Counted from the stretch's first letter, positions 26,665 through 36,047 are shown. The stretch is 64,000 nucleotides of DNA from Actinomycetota bacterium (GCA_020438795.1 JAGQTY010000005.1:1-64000); one strand, 5' to 3'. A program made the numbers and translations. Notes: generated by a model not told the origin, from the letters alone.

Positions 26665-27162
26665 TCAGCCCGCGGCGCGTGATGCGGCCTTCTCCGCCAT
26701 GCGCTCCAGGTCGCCGGCGGAGGCGCCACCGATCCCGAGCGTGATCTGAGCGTAGGTGTCACCGACCTGCATGCCGATGGTCTTGGTCAGCGGCACCAGG
26801 AAGGCGCGCTGGGCGCCCTTCACCTTCGTGACCGTGACCACGCCGGCCTCCTTCTGCTGCTCCGTCCGCGCCTGTTCGAATGCCTGTCTGCCCCCGGAGC
26901 GGACCTCCGTACTGACGAAGGCCGGCACCAGGGAGTCAGAGGCAGCCCATCGGCACTTGACGGTCTCATCGTCGGACGGCACTACGTTGGCCTCGTAGAA
27001 CTGGCTGTCGAACAAGAGCGCCAGCTCCTGCGGACTCGTCAGGGTGCACACCACCGTGGGGTCCGGCTCGGCACCCTGTGAGCTCTGTTCGCTCTCCGCC
27101 GACACGCACCCGGACAGCGCCAGCCCAGCGATAAGGGCTCCGGTAACGATCCTGTACCTCAT
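26665..27162 (-). CDS. Lipoprotein, DUF3558-like
   Basis: 165 residues from ATG 27162 with GGAGGG upstream. Lipobox ALSGC (Cys19). The mature part has VVCTLTSPQELALLF ... VKCRWAAS, a Cys pair and a fold pattern resembling DUF3558/LpqN-type lipoproteins of actinobacteria, with LVPLTKTIGMQVGDTYAQITLG near the end. Probably bound to the outer face of the membrane; ligand unknown. Divergent from the heparinase-like gene. Confidence 0.7.
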   Translation of the reverse strand: MRYRIVTGALIAGLALSGCVSAESEQSSQGAEPDPTVVCTLTSPQELALLFDSQFYEANVVPSDDETVKCRWAASDSLVPAFVSTEVRSGGRQAFEQARTEQQKEAGVVTVTKVKGAQRAFLVPLTKTIGMQVGDTYAQITLGIGGASAGDLERMAEKAASRAAG

Positions 27163-27286
27163 TGAGCCCTCCGTCGGAACCATGTCTTCAACAAGCGTAG
27201 ACAGGGTCTCACAACACGGGGATCCGGTTTGGACAGATTCTTACTTTCTGACCACATAGCGTTAGGATTCCACGCAGGGAGGCGAA

Positions 27287-29554
27287 GTGAGATCCAAGCG
27301 TATCGGGGCCGTGCTGCTGGCCGGAACAATGCTGTCGGCCACGGTCGGCACGACCGCCGCCGGTGCGGTCGTCGCGCCCACGACGACCAGCAGTTCCGCA
27401 CTGCCCACGTTGACCTCGCCCACGTTGACCTCAGTCCCCGCTGCCGGTGGCAGCAACCGCATACCCACCTCCCAGCGATGCGCCGAGGCGCTGACCCCGC
27501 TCGAAACGCTGCGGGCCGACTCGTGGTTCTCGTTCCCCGGCGACCTGCGCCTGCTCGGTGAGACCAGGCCGGTCGATCTGAACACCTTCCGATGGGAGAG
27601 CGGCCCGTTCATCGACCCCTCCCGTGTGCTCTGGTACGAATCACTGATGTGGCTGGCCTGGGGAGCGGCACTCGCTGCTGAGGAAGGCCGCACCGCCGAC
27701 GTCGAAGCGGCGAAGACCGCAGCGCTGCGGGTGCTCGCCGAGACTCCGGATCCGGGCAGTGCCACTGAGCAGGCCCAGTTCTTCGCCAACCTCACCGGCT
27801 GGGACGCCGCGCCCACCTACCGTCGGCTCGAGGCGCTCAACTGCCTCGCAGACACGATCGGCGTCGAGCCACTGCGCCCCTATCTGATCTCCCACGCGGA
27901 GGCGCTGCTGGACCCGCACCGCTATCTCGGCCCGCCGCAGCGCAAGGTCCAGAACCTCGGCATGCTGAGCAACCTGGTCCTGCTGGATGTCGGGCGGCGC
28001 CTCGGGATCCAGCGCTACCAGGACACGGCGCTGCAGCGGCTGAACAGTGAGGCCGGCCAGGTGTTCACAGCCAAGGGGATGACGCTCGAGGGTTCGAGCC
28101 ACTACCACAAGGTGCTCGTCACAGGGTGGGAACAGGCCTCTGCATTCCTCAAGAGGAACGGCCACGCGGCTACGGCGGCGCAGCTCGACCGATCGATCGC
28201 CGCCGCCTACGACGCGGGCGCCCACTTCATCAGCCCCACCGGCCAGCCCCTGCTCATAGGCAACTCCCGCCCTGAGGACGGATTCCTCACGCCGCCGGCG
28301 AGCAACCGGTCACTGACGTTCCAGGACGAAGAAGCCGGTTTCGCCTCAGGCCGCTGGTCGTGGACCGACGGGATGACCAGCCACTGGACCGCCCTCAACA
28401 GTCACAGCTCCAACGGACACGCCCACGACGACTCCCTCGCCGTTACCTGGCAGACCCGCGGTCTGCCGATCCTGGTTGACCCCGGGCAGCCCGACTACCA
28501 GAAGCGGGACAACCCGGTGACCAACTGGTCGCGCATCGGGCGCGCCCACAACCTCGCGATGCCGGCGGCCAAGGCGCAGGACCGCGAGGACATCCGCGAG
28601 ACCACCGTTGAACGAACTGGCAGGATCGATCACGTCTCGATGTTGTCCACGGCTCACGGGCGGCCCCAGCGTCGTGACGTGATCGTGGACGATCAGCGGG
28701 CCACGATGCTGGTGTCCGACCACACCCGCAAGGGACAGACGCAGTTCTGGCACTTCGATCCAGCCTGGTCGGTCACCTCAGCCACCGCGAATTCAGCCAT
28801 CCTGACGCACACCGGCGGGATGCAGGTCGAGGTCACCACCAGCGGAGCACTCTCGCATGTCAAGGGCTCGCTGGCGCCCGTCAAGGGTCTCCACACAGTG
28901 GCGTTCGAACAGATGGTGCCCGCGGTGGAGCTCACGATCGAAGGGGGCACCCGGATCGATACCCAGTTCCGCGTCATGCCGACTGCCAAGCCGGACACCC
29001 CTGACATCTCGAAGCTGAGCACAGCGGCGAAGAAATCGGTGTCCTTGCAGCTGTCCGAGAAGCAGAAGGGCGCCAAGTACCTGGTGCAGAGCACCGGGGA
29101 CAATGGCAACTGGGAGACGCTGTCCACATTCACCCGGTTCAAGAAGCAGCGGCTACCGGTCGGCGGTCTGACCAACGGCCAGGAGCGGGAATACCGCGTG
29201 GCTGCGTACTCGAAGGTCGGCATCAGTGACTTCTCGAAGCCCGTCGCGCTCATCCCGTTCACCAGGCCCAAGCGCATCGGGGTCCCGACGGTCAAGCCCA
29301 AGGGGACACAGAAGGTGCTGGTCCGCTGGGAAGCCCCCGCCTTCGACGGCGGGCGCCCCGTGACGAACTATCTGGTCTCCACGAGCCGCAAGGGCCAGAC
29401 GACCCCGGTCAAGCGGAACAAGTACGTGCTGGCACACCAGAACCTCAAGCAGCTCACTCTATACGTGCAGGCGGTGAACGAGGCGGGCCCGGGCAAGCGT
29501 AAGAAGATCACGCTGATCCGCAATCCGAAGCGGAACACGGTGAGCATCGGCTGA
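27287..29554 (+). CDS. Secreted heparinase II/III-like protein with FN3 domains
   Basis: 755 residues, GTG start behind GGGAGG. A signal peptide (about 1-26) precedes an alpha-helical toroid (about 60-320; GSSHYHKVLVTGWEQASAF carries likely catalytic residues) and a heparinase II/III beta domain (HSSNGHAHDDSLAVTW, VDPGQPDY, about 360-560). Two fibronectin type III domains follow (about 565-755). The family degrades acidic polysaccharides such as heparin, alginate or related glycans by beta-elimination. The exported form suggests that it acts on an external or self-made polymer. Substrate cannot be told; whether it relates to the exopolysaccharide locus at 37-42.7 kb is unknown. Confidence 0.85.
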   Translation: MRSKRIGAVLLAGTMLSATVGTTAAGAVVAPTTTSSSALPTLTSPTLTSVPAAGGSNRIPTSQRCAEALTPLETLRADSWFSFPGDLRLLGETRPVDLNTFRWESGPFIDPSRVLWYESLMWLAWGAALAAEEGRTADVEAAKTAALRVLAETPDPGSATEQAQFFANLTGWDAAPTYRRLEALNCLADTIGVEPLRPYLISHAEALLDPHRYLGPPQRKVQNLGMLSNLVLLDVGRRLGIQRYQDTALQRLNSEAGQVFTAKGMTLEGSSHYHKVLVTGWEQASAFLKRNGHAATAAQLDRSIAAAYDAGAHFISPTGQPLLIGNSRPEDGFLTPPASNRSLTFQDEEAGFASGRWSWTDGMTSHWTALNSHSSNGHAHDDSLAVTWQTRGLPILVDPGQPDYQKRDNPVTNWSRIGRAHNLAMPAAKAQDREDIRETTVERTGRIDHVSMLSTAHGRPQRRDVIVDDQRATMLVSDHTRKGQTQFWHFDPAWSVTSATANSAILTHTGGMQVEVTTSGALSHVKGSLAPVKGLHTVAFEQMVPAVELTIEGGTRIDTQFRVMPTAKPDTPDISKLSTAAKKSVSLQLSEKQKGAKYLVQSTGDNGNWETLSTFTRFKKQRLPVGGLTNGQEREYRVAAYSKVGISDFSKPVALIPFTRPKRIGVPTVKPKGTQKVLVRWEAPAFDGGRPVTNYLVSTSRKGQTTPVKRNKYVLAHQNLKQLTLYVQAVNEAGPGKRKKITLIRNPKRNTVSIG

Positions 29555-29559
29555 CCGAG

Positions 29560-29916
29560 TCAGCGCCGCCTCAACGGGAAGTACTGCGAAAGGTCGGCGC
29601 GCTCGCCGCTCGCCAGCACGGCACCCTGCGCCGTCAACTGCTGCCAGGTTGCACGATCGAGGGCCAGGGCCAGGAACGCGTCCGGCGTCATCTCGACGAC
29701 GGCACCCGGGGTGCCCCGGCGATGCGGCGGACCGGGTACCGCCTGGACCACGCCATCGGGAGGAATCCGAACCTCGACCGACCGGCCCGGGGCCCGTTCG
29801 GCGAGTTCGGCCAGCAGCCGCCGGACCGCCGCAGCCCGGATGCGCCGGGGCACCGGTTGCGACTGCGCCTGCGCGGCCACATATTCGGCCACCGGATCTG
29901 GGCCGGCCTCAGCCAT
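29560..29916 (-). CDS. Sterol-carrier-type (SCP-like) protein
   Basis: 118 residues from ATG 29916; the longer frame to 30024 only reads into the upstream gene. The sequence has the pattern VEVRIPPDGVVQAVPGPPHR ... VVEMTPDAFLALALDRATWQQL ... VLASGERADLSQYFPL typical of the actinobacterial 'sterol carrier family' proteins encoded near purF. A lipid-binding or lipid-transfer role is presumed from the name only. Last gene of a three-gene operon; its start overlaps the hydrolase stop by eight bases. Confidence 0.8.
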   Translation of the reverse strand: MAEAGPDPVAEYVAAQAQSQPVPRRIRAAAVRRLLAELAERAPGRSVEVRIPPDGVVQAVPGPPHRRGTPGAVVEMTPDAFLALALDRATWQQLTAQGAVLASGERADLSQYFPLRRR

Positions 29917-30742
29917 GGCCGCTGAGCCTCGGGCCGCCAGCGGGGTGGTGAGCCACGATGTGGTCGAGCACCACAGACCCGGCTTCCTGCGCAGCCTCAT
30001 CGAGCATGACCTCATGACCCACATCGGGAAGCCAGTCGGCCTGGACCCCGAGTTCGCGGGCCGTGTGCTCCACGTCGCGCTGATCGATCATCTGGTCGAA
30101 CTCCGCTCCGAAGACCGCGACCTCACATCGGGGGGGATCGTAGCGGCGCGGCCGCAGCAGACTGGTCATCACAAGCGGCGACTCCGGCCCCATCCGCGCG
30201 ATGGCCGCCCGGGCCCGGGCGTCCGGCAGTCCGTGGAAGAGCAGCCCCGGGTCGTCAGGCGTCCTGGCCGTGATCACCGACTTGGCCAGCTCCAGAGGGC
30301 TGTGGCGCAGCTGCTTGAGTCCGGCGCGCCAGGCACCGTGCGCGGGAGCCGGCGCAATGAGGACACAACCCGCCGCCGGATACCTCGAGATCACATCCCT
30401 GGCGACCAGCGCCCCCATCGAGTGCGCCACGATCACCGGCGGAGCGTGCAGCGTGGTGATCGCCTGGAAGGTATCTGCGACGTAGTCACCCAACGTGGTG
30501 ACTCGCAGCCTCTCATAGCCCGAGGAGTCACCGTGTCCGCGGAAGGACAGCGCTGAGGCGGTGTACCCCCGCGCAGCTGCCCGGTCCAGCCAGTCCTCTG
30601 CGTAGGCCCACGCGCCGCTGCAGATGCCGTGCAGGAACAGGATCGGCGGGCGATCCTGCCCACCGGTCTGCGGTGACACCGTGATGATCTCGCGATGCAG
30701 CCCCGACGGCGAACCGGAGCGCTCCCAGCGGACAGCAGTCAT
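29909..30742 (-). CDS. Alpha/beta-hydrolase (lysophospholipase-like)
   Basis: 277 residues from ATG 30742, in a 4-base ATGA overlap with the upstream oxidoreductase. Oxyanion-hole HGICSGAW (about residue 36), nucleophile elbow HSMGAL, acid in VFGAEFDQMI and catalytic His in DVGHEVMLD form a complete triad. The family includes lysophospholipases and carboxylesterases. Coupling to a flavoprotein and a lipid-binding protein suggests work on a shared lipid-like compound; that is inference. Confidence 0.88.
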   Translation of the reverse strand: MTAVRWERSGSPSGLHREIITVSPQTGGQDRPPILFLHGICSGAWAYAEDWLDRAAARGYTASALSFRGHGDSSGYERLRVTTLGDYVADTFQAITTLHAPPVIVAHSMGALVARDVISRYPAAGCVLIAPAPAHGAWRAGLKQLRHSPLELAKSVITARTPDDPGLLFHGLPDARARAAIARMGPESPLVMTSLLRPRRYDPPRCEVAVFGAEFDQMIDQRDVEHTARELGVQADWLPDVGHEVMLDEAAQEAGSVVLDHIVAHHPAGGPRLSGHG

Positions 30743-32004
30743 CGCTCGAGCCTGTCCCGGTCGGCGGCATACTGCCGCAGCAGCGACTTCCTGCTGGGGG
30801 TCTCCGGTGAGCGCTCGGGGAGTTCCCGGCACACCCCCCGGTGGAAGCTCAGCGCCCGTCTGGGCGCCACGCGCAGCCGGCGCGCGTAGCGCGCGATCAG
30901 CATCGACTGCCAGTGCGCCAGCGCGCAGTCCCCGTTGCCCGACGGTAGCCAGCCCGAAACCACCAGACCGGGATGCCGGGGTGTGAAGATGTTGCGGGCC
31001 AGCAGGGGCTGCCCGTCGACCACATTGAGCAGCTCGTCCTCCACGTACGGGAAGCCTGCGAGATAGCCGGCCGCGATCACCACGAGGTCGGGGTCGATCC
31101 TGGAACCGTCGGCGAACCACACCGAGGTCTCGTTGAACCGGTCCACCGTGGTCTTCGGCAGCACCCCGGAAGTCTCGTCTCCCGGTGGCGCGACACTCTC
31201 CGGCCGGGAGGAGACCCAGGGCAGCATGTGGGCGCCCGTGGACACCACTCGCAGCAACGGCTGGGGCAGCACTCCCAGCAGGGCATTACGATCATCAGCG
31301 CCGTCCGTCGCAGCCGCTGTGGCCAGCCAGGCCGTACCACCGCCAGCGGCGACCGACGCTGCGACCGGGGCGCCGGCGGCACCGATGACGAGTACTCGCG
31401 CTCCCGGGGCCGCATTGGCGCGGAATTCGCCAGCAGGAATGATCGGCCTGGTGAACTGCGCCATCCCCGGATACTGCAAGGTGTCTCCATAGCGGCTGTG
31501 ACCGGTGGCCAGCACCACGCCGCTGAAGTAGTCGGTGGTGATCTCACCGGTCACCACGTCCCGACTGGTCACGGCGAGCAGATCCTCGTCATCGACCTCC
31601 TCGATGTCGATGACCCGGTGACCGAACCGCACCTGCTCCCTCAGCCCGAAATGGTCGGCGTAGCGGTCCAGGTAGCTCAGTGCCTCATCGCCGTCGATCT
31701 CCCTGGGAAGGGTGTCTGGCAGCGGGAAGTCAGGAAAGGACGAGATGGGTGCGGCACCGACCGCCTCCTCCCATGGATAGTCATCCTGCGGCGTATGCCA
31801 GCTGCCCCCCACGTCGAAGGCCGTCTCGTAACCGACGGCAGGGGTTCCGAGTTGCTGCAGCGCTTTGAGGGAGGCAAGACCGTGCACCCCTGCTCCGACC
31901 ACTGCCCAGGCAGAGGCGGGAGGGTCCCATGGGCTCGGACGGCGCATGACCTCGGCGGCCGGGACCTGTCTGGGATGGTGGGGATGCCCGCTGGCACTGC
32001 TCAC
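30739..32004 (-). CDS. FMO-like FAD/NAD(P) oxidoreductase
   Basis: 421 residues, GTG start with GGAGGT upstream. N-terminal Rossmann motif AVVGAGVHGLASLKAL for FAD, GG-type motif FDVGGSWH, and LATGHS typical of flavin-containing monooxygenases. The second, NADPH-binding motif reads VLVIGAAGAPVAAS instead of the usual GxGxSG, and the FxGxxxHxxxY fingerprint that precedes it is replaced by IIPAGEF. It is therefore an FMO-like protein that may use another electron donor or another reaction. First gene of an overlapping operon with a hydrolase and an SCP-like protein. Confidence 0.8.
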   Translation of the reverse strand: MSSASGHPHHPRQVPAAEVMRRPSPWDPPASAWAVVGAGVHGLASLKALQQLGTPAVGYETAFDVGGSWHTPQDDYPWEEAVGAAPISSFPDFPLPDTLPREIDGDEALSYLDRYADHFGLREQVRFGHRVIDIEEVDDEDLLAVTSRDVVTGEITTDYFSGVVLATGHSRYGDTLQYPGMAQFTRPIIPAGEFRANAAPGARVLVIGAAGAPVAASVAAGGGTAWLATAAATDGADDRNALLGVLPQPLLRVVSTGAHMLPWVSSRPESVAPPGDETSGVLPKTTVDRFNETSVWFADGSRIDPDLVVIAAGYLAGFPYVEDELLNVVDGQPLLARNIFTPRHPGLVVSGWLPSGNGDCALAHWQSMLIARYARRLRVAPRRALSFHRGVCRELPERSPETPSRKSLLRQYAADRDRLER

Positions 32005-32215
32005 GACAAAACACCTCCAGCCCCGACATCATATCGCTGCCGCTGCACAGGACTGAGCACAGCCGAAGTGACGCAACCGTGACCGGAATCACGGCCCGGC
32101 GGGATGGTGGCTCGGCAGAGGTGCGTGAAAATGGAGTAGTCGGCGCCGACCCGGTGCCGTGGGCCTGCCAGCCGATGTGGCTCGGGCCCGCTGTTGAGAA
32201 TATTTGGAGCACAAA

Positions 32216-32599
32216 GTGTGGGACACACTGGGGAATTTCCTGCTGGTGACGATCTACATCTTCTTCTTCGTCGCCTACCTGATGCTGTTGTTCTTCATCC
32301 TGACCGACCTCTTCCGTGACCGGAGCCTCTCGGGCTGGTGGAAGGCAGTCTGGGTCATCTTCCTGATCCTGTTGCCCATCCTGACAGCGCTGGTATACCT
32401 GATCGCCCGTGGCGGTGGGATGCAGGAGCGTGCGGCCCAGGAGGCCAAGGCCATGAAGCAGGCCCAGGATGAGTACATCCGCAGCGTCACCAACGATCAG
32501 GATCCTGCTGAGCAGATCGCCAAGGCGAAGCAGCTGCACGACCAGGGCATCATCGATGACGCCGAGTACGCCCGGCTCAAGGAGAAGGCGCTGGCCTGA
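32216..32599 (+). CDS. PLDc_N / SHOCT two-domain membrane protein (paralogue)
   Basis: 127 residues. GTG 32216 is preferred because GGAG lies six bases upstream; an in-frame TTG at 32204 is an alternative. Two membrane helices (NFLLVTIYIFFFVAYLMLLF and AVWVIFLILLPILTALVYLI) flank LFRDRSLSGWW, and the C-terminus has the SHOCT pattern (AKQLHDQGIIDDAEYARLK). Same arrangement as the protein at 13778-14155. It ends just before a very strong hairpin. Confidence 0.82.
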   Translation: MWDTLGNFLLVTIYIFFFVAYLMLLFFILTDLFRDRSLSGWWKAVWVIFLILLPILTALVYLIARGGGMQERAAQEAKAMKQAQDEYIRSVTNDQDPAEQIAKAKQLHDQGIIDDAEYARLKEKALA

Positions 32600-32612
32600 T
32601 CAGGCGACCATC

Positions 32613-32654
32613 AACCACTGTGGGCCCCCGGTTCTCCGGGGGCCCACAGTGGTT
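32613..32654. terminator. Terminator, 19-bp perfect stem
   Basis: Bases 32613-32631 pair without mismatch with 32636-32654 around the loop TTCT, with AA/TT ends. It lies between the convergent SHOCT and TetR genes and should terminate both. Confidence 0.88.
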
Positions 32655-32692
32655 TCTGGGTCGGCGCCGGAACACTGGGAACTCTGTGTCGC

Positions 32693-33298
32693 TCAGGCCG
32701 GGTCGGTGAGCAGCACGGCCAGTGCGCTGTCCTGCAGGGTGGTCCGCCAGGTGTCGTCGTCGCTCTCCAGCCCCGCCGTCCGTTCATACACCGCACGGCC
32801 GAGGAACCCCTGGAGCAGCACTCCGTGGAAGGCCGTCGTCAGCGCGAGCGGGTCACCCTCCCGTACGGTGCCATCCTGCTGTCCCGCTCGCACGATTCGC
32901 AGCGTGGTGCTCACGATGTCGGCCACCGGGAGGGCACTGGCCTGCTGAATCCGCTGCGACCGATCGAGGAACTCCTGGGAGATGATCATCAGTGCGGTCG
33001 GACGCTGCTCGCCCAGAGCCAGCAGCACATCCACGAGTGCCCGGATCTCGTCGGCCGGGTTCGTCTCCCGCGCCAACCGCTGTGACGTCCGGCGCTCCAG
33101 ATCGGTACCGACCGATTCGAGCACCGCGCGATAGACCGCCGCCTTAGACGGGTAGTGGTGCAGCAGCCCGGCATTGCCCAGTCCGGCGGCTCTGGCGATG
33201 CTGGACAGGCTGGTCCCGCCGAAGCCCCCTGCAGCGAACAGGGGTTCCGCCTCGGTGATGATCCGTTCCGATGTGCTGCCGTCAGACTTCGATGACAT
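32693..33298 (-). CDS. TetR-family regulator
   Basis: 201 residues from ATG 33298; it overlaps the crotonase stop by 17 bases, so the two are co-translated. The N-terminal helix-turn-helix (GGFGGTSLSSIARAAGLGNAGLLHHYPSKAAVY) is split here as TSLSSIARAAGLGNAGLLHH, classic TetR. The C-terminal ligand domain is helical. Together with the inverted repeat upstream of the operon it probably represses its own operon and responds to an acyl-CoA or the crotonase substrate; this is inference. Confidence 0.9.
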   Translation of the reverse strand: MSSKSDGSTSERIITEAEPLFAAGGFGGTSLSSIARAAGLGNAGLLHHYPSKAAVYRAVLESVGTDLERRTSQRLARETNPADEIRALVDVLLALGEQRPTALMIISQEFLDRSQRIQQASALPVADIVSTTLRIVRAGQQDGTVREGDPLALTTAFHGVLLQGFLGRAVYERTAGLESDDDTWRTTLQDSALAVLLTDPA

Positions 33299-34184
33299 GG
33301 GCGGGGTCCGGACGCTTGTCCTTGGGGCCCTGGCTGTAGTCGCCGAAGGGACCGTCACGACGGCTGATGGCCTCCCGTACGCCCTGCGTGTTCGCGATGT
33401 CGATCCAGGCCAGCGCATCCGGAGTGTTGCGCATTATGCCGTCCATGATCGGGCCGAGGGTCTGCACGGCACCGAGGCCCATCTGCTCGTAGGCGTGATT
33501 CACGACCATCTTCTGTGCCATGAGCTGCGACAGCGGGATCGTCTTCAGCTTGCTCACGATCTCATCGACACGATCGGCCAGCTCGGAGAAGGGCACAGCC
33601 TCGTTGATCAGACCGGCGTCCGCGGCCTCCCGGCCCGTGAAGGGCTCACCGGTGAGGGCTCGCCATTTGGCCTCGGTGAGCCCGAGGCGGTAGATCCACA
33701 TCCCCGTCAGATAGGCCCCCCACATCCGGGAGTATGGGGTACCGATCACGGCGTCCTCACTGGCAATGATGATGTCTGCCGACAGTGCATTGTCGCTGCC
33801 GCCACCGACACACCAACCGTGCACCATGGCGATCACCGGCTTGGGGCAGCGCCACATCGAGAAGAACTGCTGATGCGGGCTGGTGTAGCGGTTCGTGGCC
33901 GAGCTGGCGTCCTTGGCGGGGTCCCAGCGACCGTCGGTGGTGATGCGCTCGTCCCACTGGTGGAAGCCCTCCCCGAAGTTGTAGCCGGCGCAGAAGGCCC
34001 GCCCGGCGCCTCTGACGACGATGATCTTGACCGAGTCGTCCCGCGAGGCCCGCATCACCGCTTCCTCGAACTCCTCGGGCATCGGCGGGACGATGGTGTT
34101 GAGTTCCTCCGGACGGTTCAGTGTGATGGTGAGCACCCCATCGTCGAGTTCCGTGAACAGAGTCTTGTACATCGTGCGTGCCAT
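33282..34184 (-). CDS. Enoyl-CoA hydratase/isomerase (crotonase) family protein
   Basis: 300 residues, ATG start. The crotonase oxyanion-hole motifs are present: RGAGRAFCAGYNFGEG and MVHGWCVGGGSDNALSADII. The protein has a longer insert between them (residues about 75-105, FHQWDERITTDGRWDP) than short-chain hydratases. The usual glutamates of hydratase are not obvious, so isomerase, dehalogenase or hydrolase activity cannot be excluded. First gene of the operon with TetR; an 18-base operator lies immediately upstream. Confidence 0.88.
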   Translation of the reverse strand: MARTMYKTLFTELDDGVLTITLNRPEELNTIVPPMPEEFEEAVMRASRDDSVKIIVVRGAGRAFCAGYNFGEGFHQWDERITTDGRWDPAKDASSATNRYTSPHQQFFSMWRCPKPVIAMVHGWCVGGGSDNALSADIIIASEDAVIGTPYSRMWGAYLTGMWIYRLGLTEAKWRALTGEPFTGREAADAGLINEAVPFSELADRVDEIVSKLKTIPLSQLMAQKMVVNHAYEQMGLGAVQTLGPIMDGIMRNTPDALAWIDIANTQGVREAISRRDGPFGDYSQGPKDKRPDPAHVIEV

Positions 34185-34201
34185 TTGGGCCCTCCAAGCC
34201 G

Positions 34202-34219
34202 ACCAACCAGTTGGTTGGT
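34202..34219. promoter_or_regulatory. TetR-type operator
   Basis: ACCAACCA-GT-TGGTTGGT is a perfect 8-base inverted repeat with a two-base centre, 17 bases upstream of the crotonase start. Its size and position fit an autoregulatory operator for the TetR protein encoded in the same operon. Confidence 0.75.
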
Positions 34220-34277
34220 AGCGTACCCCGAAGTCAGGCGATCAGGCAACCCGCGGGAAGGTTGGGGAGGAGCGGCC

Positions 34278-36047
34278 TCACTCCTCCAACTGCTCGGCAG
34301 CGGCGAACCAGGCGGCCTCAGCCTGTTCCCGTTCGGCCTCCAGCGCCGACAGCGCCTCACTCAGCTGCTGGACCCGTTCCGGATCGGTGGCGTGCTCGGC
34401 GAGCTGCCCATGCAGCTTCTCAACGCGCTGGTCCAGCTTCTCCAGGGTGCGCTCCGCGCGGGCGACCTCCTTGCGCAGCTGCCGCGAGCGGGCCGAATCC
34501 GTGATCGGACGCACGCCTGCGGCGGGAGCGTCATCGACCGCGACCGGATCCTCGACCAGGCTGAGATACTGGGACACCCCACCGGGCAGGTCGCGAACCC
34601 GGCCGTTCAGCATCGCGAACTGACGGTCACACACACGCTCGAGGAAGTAGCGATCGTGGGAGATCACGAGCAGGGTGCCACCGAAGGAGTCGAGGAGATC
34701 CTCGAGAGCGGTGAGCGTCTCGATGTCGTAGTCGTTGGTGGGTTCATCGAGGATCAGGACGTTGGGGCCGGTCATCAGCAGCCGGGTCAGTTGCAGCCGG
34801 CGTCGCTCCCCTCCGGAGAGGTCGCCCACCGGCGTCAGCTGCGTCTGGGGCAGGAACCCGAGCCGCTCACACAGCTGCGAGGCACTGAGTTCGTTCCCGC
34901 CGGAGAGCCGGACATGTTTGGCCACTCGCTCAACCGACTCCAGCACCCGCCAGGTCGGGTTCAGCTCCTCCAGGTGCTGGGACAGGAAGGCCGTCTGCAC
35001 GGTCTTGCCCACGATCAGCCTGCCTGAGTCCAGTCGCTGCTCCTGTGCGAATACCCGCGCCAGGGAGGTCTTTCCGGCCCCGTTCACTCCCACGATCCCG
35101 ATCCGGTCGCCGGGACCGACGATCCACGAGACGCGATCCAGTACATCCACCTCACCCATCCGAAGCGAAGCATCCTGCAACTCGAAGACGCTCTTGCCCA
35201 GTCGGCTGTCGGCGAAGGCCAGCAGCTCGACCGAGTTGCGCGGCGGCGGCTCGTCCGCGATGAGCTCATTGGCCGCCTCCACCCGGTAGCGGGGCTTGGA
35301 GGTCCGGGCGGGGGCGCCGCGGCGCAGCCAGGCCAGCTCCTTGCGCAGAAGATTGTCGCGACGCTGCTTGACCACGCGCGCCTGGCGCTGCCGTTCGGCC
35401 TTCGACAGGACGAAGGCAGCATAGCCACCCTCGTAGCGCTCGACGTGGCCGTCCACCACCTCCCACGTCTCGACGGCCACCTCGTCCAGCAGCCACCTGT
35501 CGTGGGTGACGACCAGCACCGCCAACTCACGCTGCCGGGCCAGGTACTGGGCCAGCCAGGCCACACCTGCGACGTCCAGGTGGTTGGTCGGTTCATCGAG
35601 GACCAGCAGGTCCAGGTCCTGGATCAGTAGGGCCGCAAGATCGGCACGGCGTTGTTCACCACCGCTGAGCGAGGTCATCCGCCGGTCGAGGACATCGGGC
35701 CCGATGCCTCCCACGAGGCTGCTGAGGACCTCGCGGATCTTCGGCTGGCTGGCCCACTCGTGCTCCTGCTGTCCGCCCAGTACCCGCTCGCGGACGGTCT
35801 GCTCCGGCGGGTACTGCTCGGACTGTCGCAGGGTCCCGATGCGGATATCTCTGGTTCGGGTCACCCGACCGGAGTCAGGCTCTTCGGCGCCGGTGAGGAT
35901 GCGCAGCAACGTGGACTTGCCAGCACCATTCCTGCCGACCACGCCGACGCGGTCCCCCGCCGCCAGGCCGAGTGAGATGTCCGACAGGACGGGATCGGCC
36001 CCATACGCCTTGGTGACGTTCTCGCAGTTGACGAGGCTCCGTGCCAT
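34278..36047 (-). CDS. ABC-F family ATPase (Uup/EttA type)
   Basis: 589 residues, ATG start. Two ATP-binding cassettes without membrane helices: Walker A GVVGRNGAGKST and GIVGVNGAGKTS, signature LSGGEQRRADLA and LSGGERRRLQLT, Walker B LLVLDEPTNHLD and VLILDEPTNDYD. A basic linker sits between the cassettes and a charged coiled coil (about residues 510-589) ends the protein, as in Uup. ABC-F proteins act on ribosomes or DNA structures, and some give antibiotic protection. The second Walker B with NDYD instead of NHLD is typical of the Uup branch. Confidence 0.93.
   Translation of the reverse strand: MARSLVNCENVTKAYGADPVLSDISLGLAAGDRVGVVGRNGAGKSTLLRILTGAEEPDSGRVTRTRDIRIGTLRQSEQYPPEQTVRERVLGGQQEHEWASQPKIREVLSSLVGGIGPDVLDRRMTSLSGGEQRRADLAALLIQDLDLLVLDEPTNHLDVAGVAWLAQYLARQRELAVLVVTHDRWLLDEVAVETWEVVDGHVERYEGGYAAFVLSKAERQRQARVVKQRRDNLLRKELAWLRRGAPARTSKPRYRVEAANELIADEPPPRNSVELLAFADSRLGKSVFELQDASLRMGEVDVLDRVSWIVGPGDRIGIVGVNGAGKTSLARVFAQEQRLDSGRLIVGKTVQTAFLSQHLEELNPTWRVLESVERVAKHVRLSGGNELSASQLCERLGFLPQTQLTPVGDLSGGERRRLQLTRLLMTGPNVLILDEPTNDYDIETLTALEDLLDSFGGTLLVISHDRYFLERVCDRQFAMLNGRVRDLPGGVSQYLSLVEDPVAVDDAPAAGVRPITDSARSRQLRKEVARAERTLEKLDQRVEKLHGQLAEHATDPERVQQLSEALSALEAEREQAEAAWFAAAEQLEE

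Noticed and set aside
33174..35027. 617-codon plus-strand frame over crotonase and ABC-F genes
   Set aside because: Opposite strand genes have clear motifs; the plus-strand product is composition-driven.
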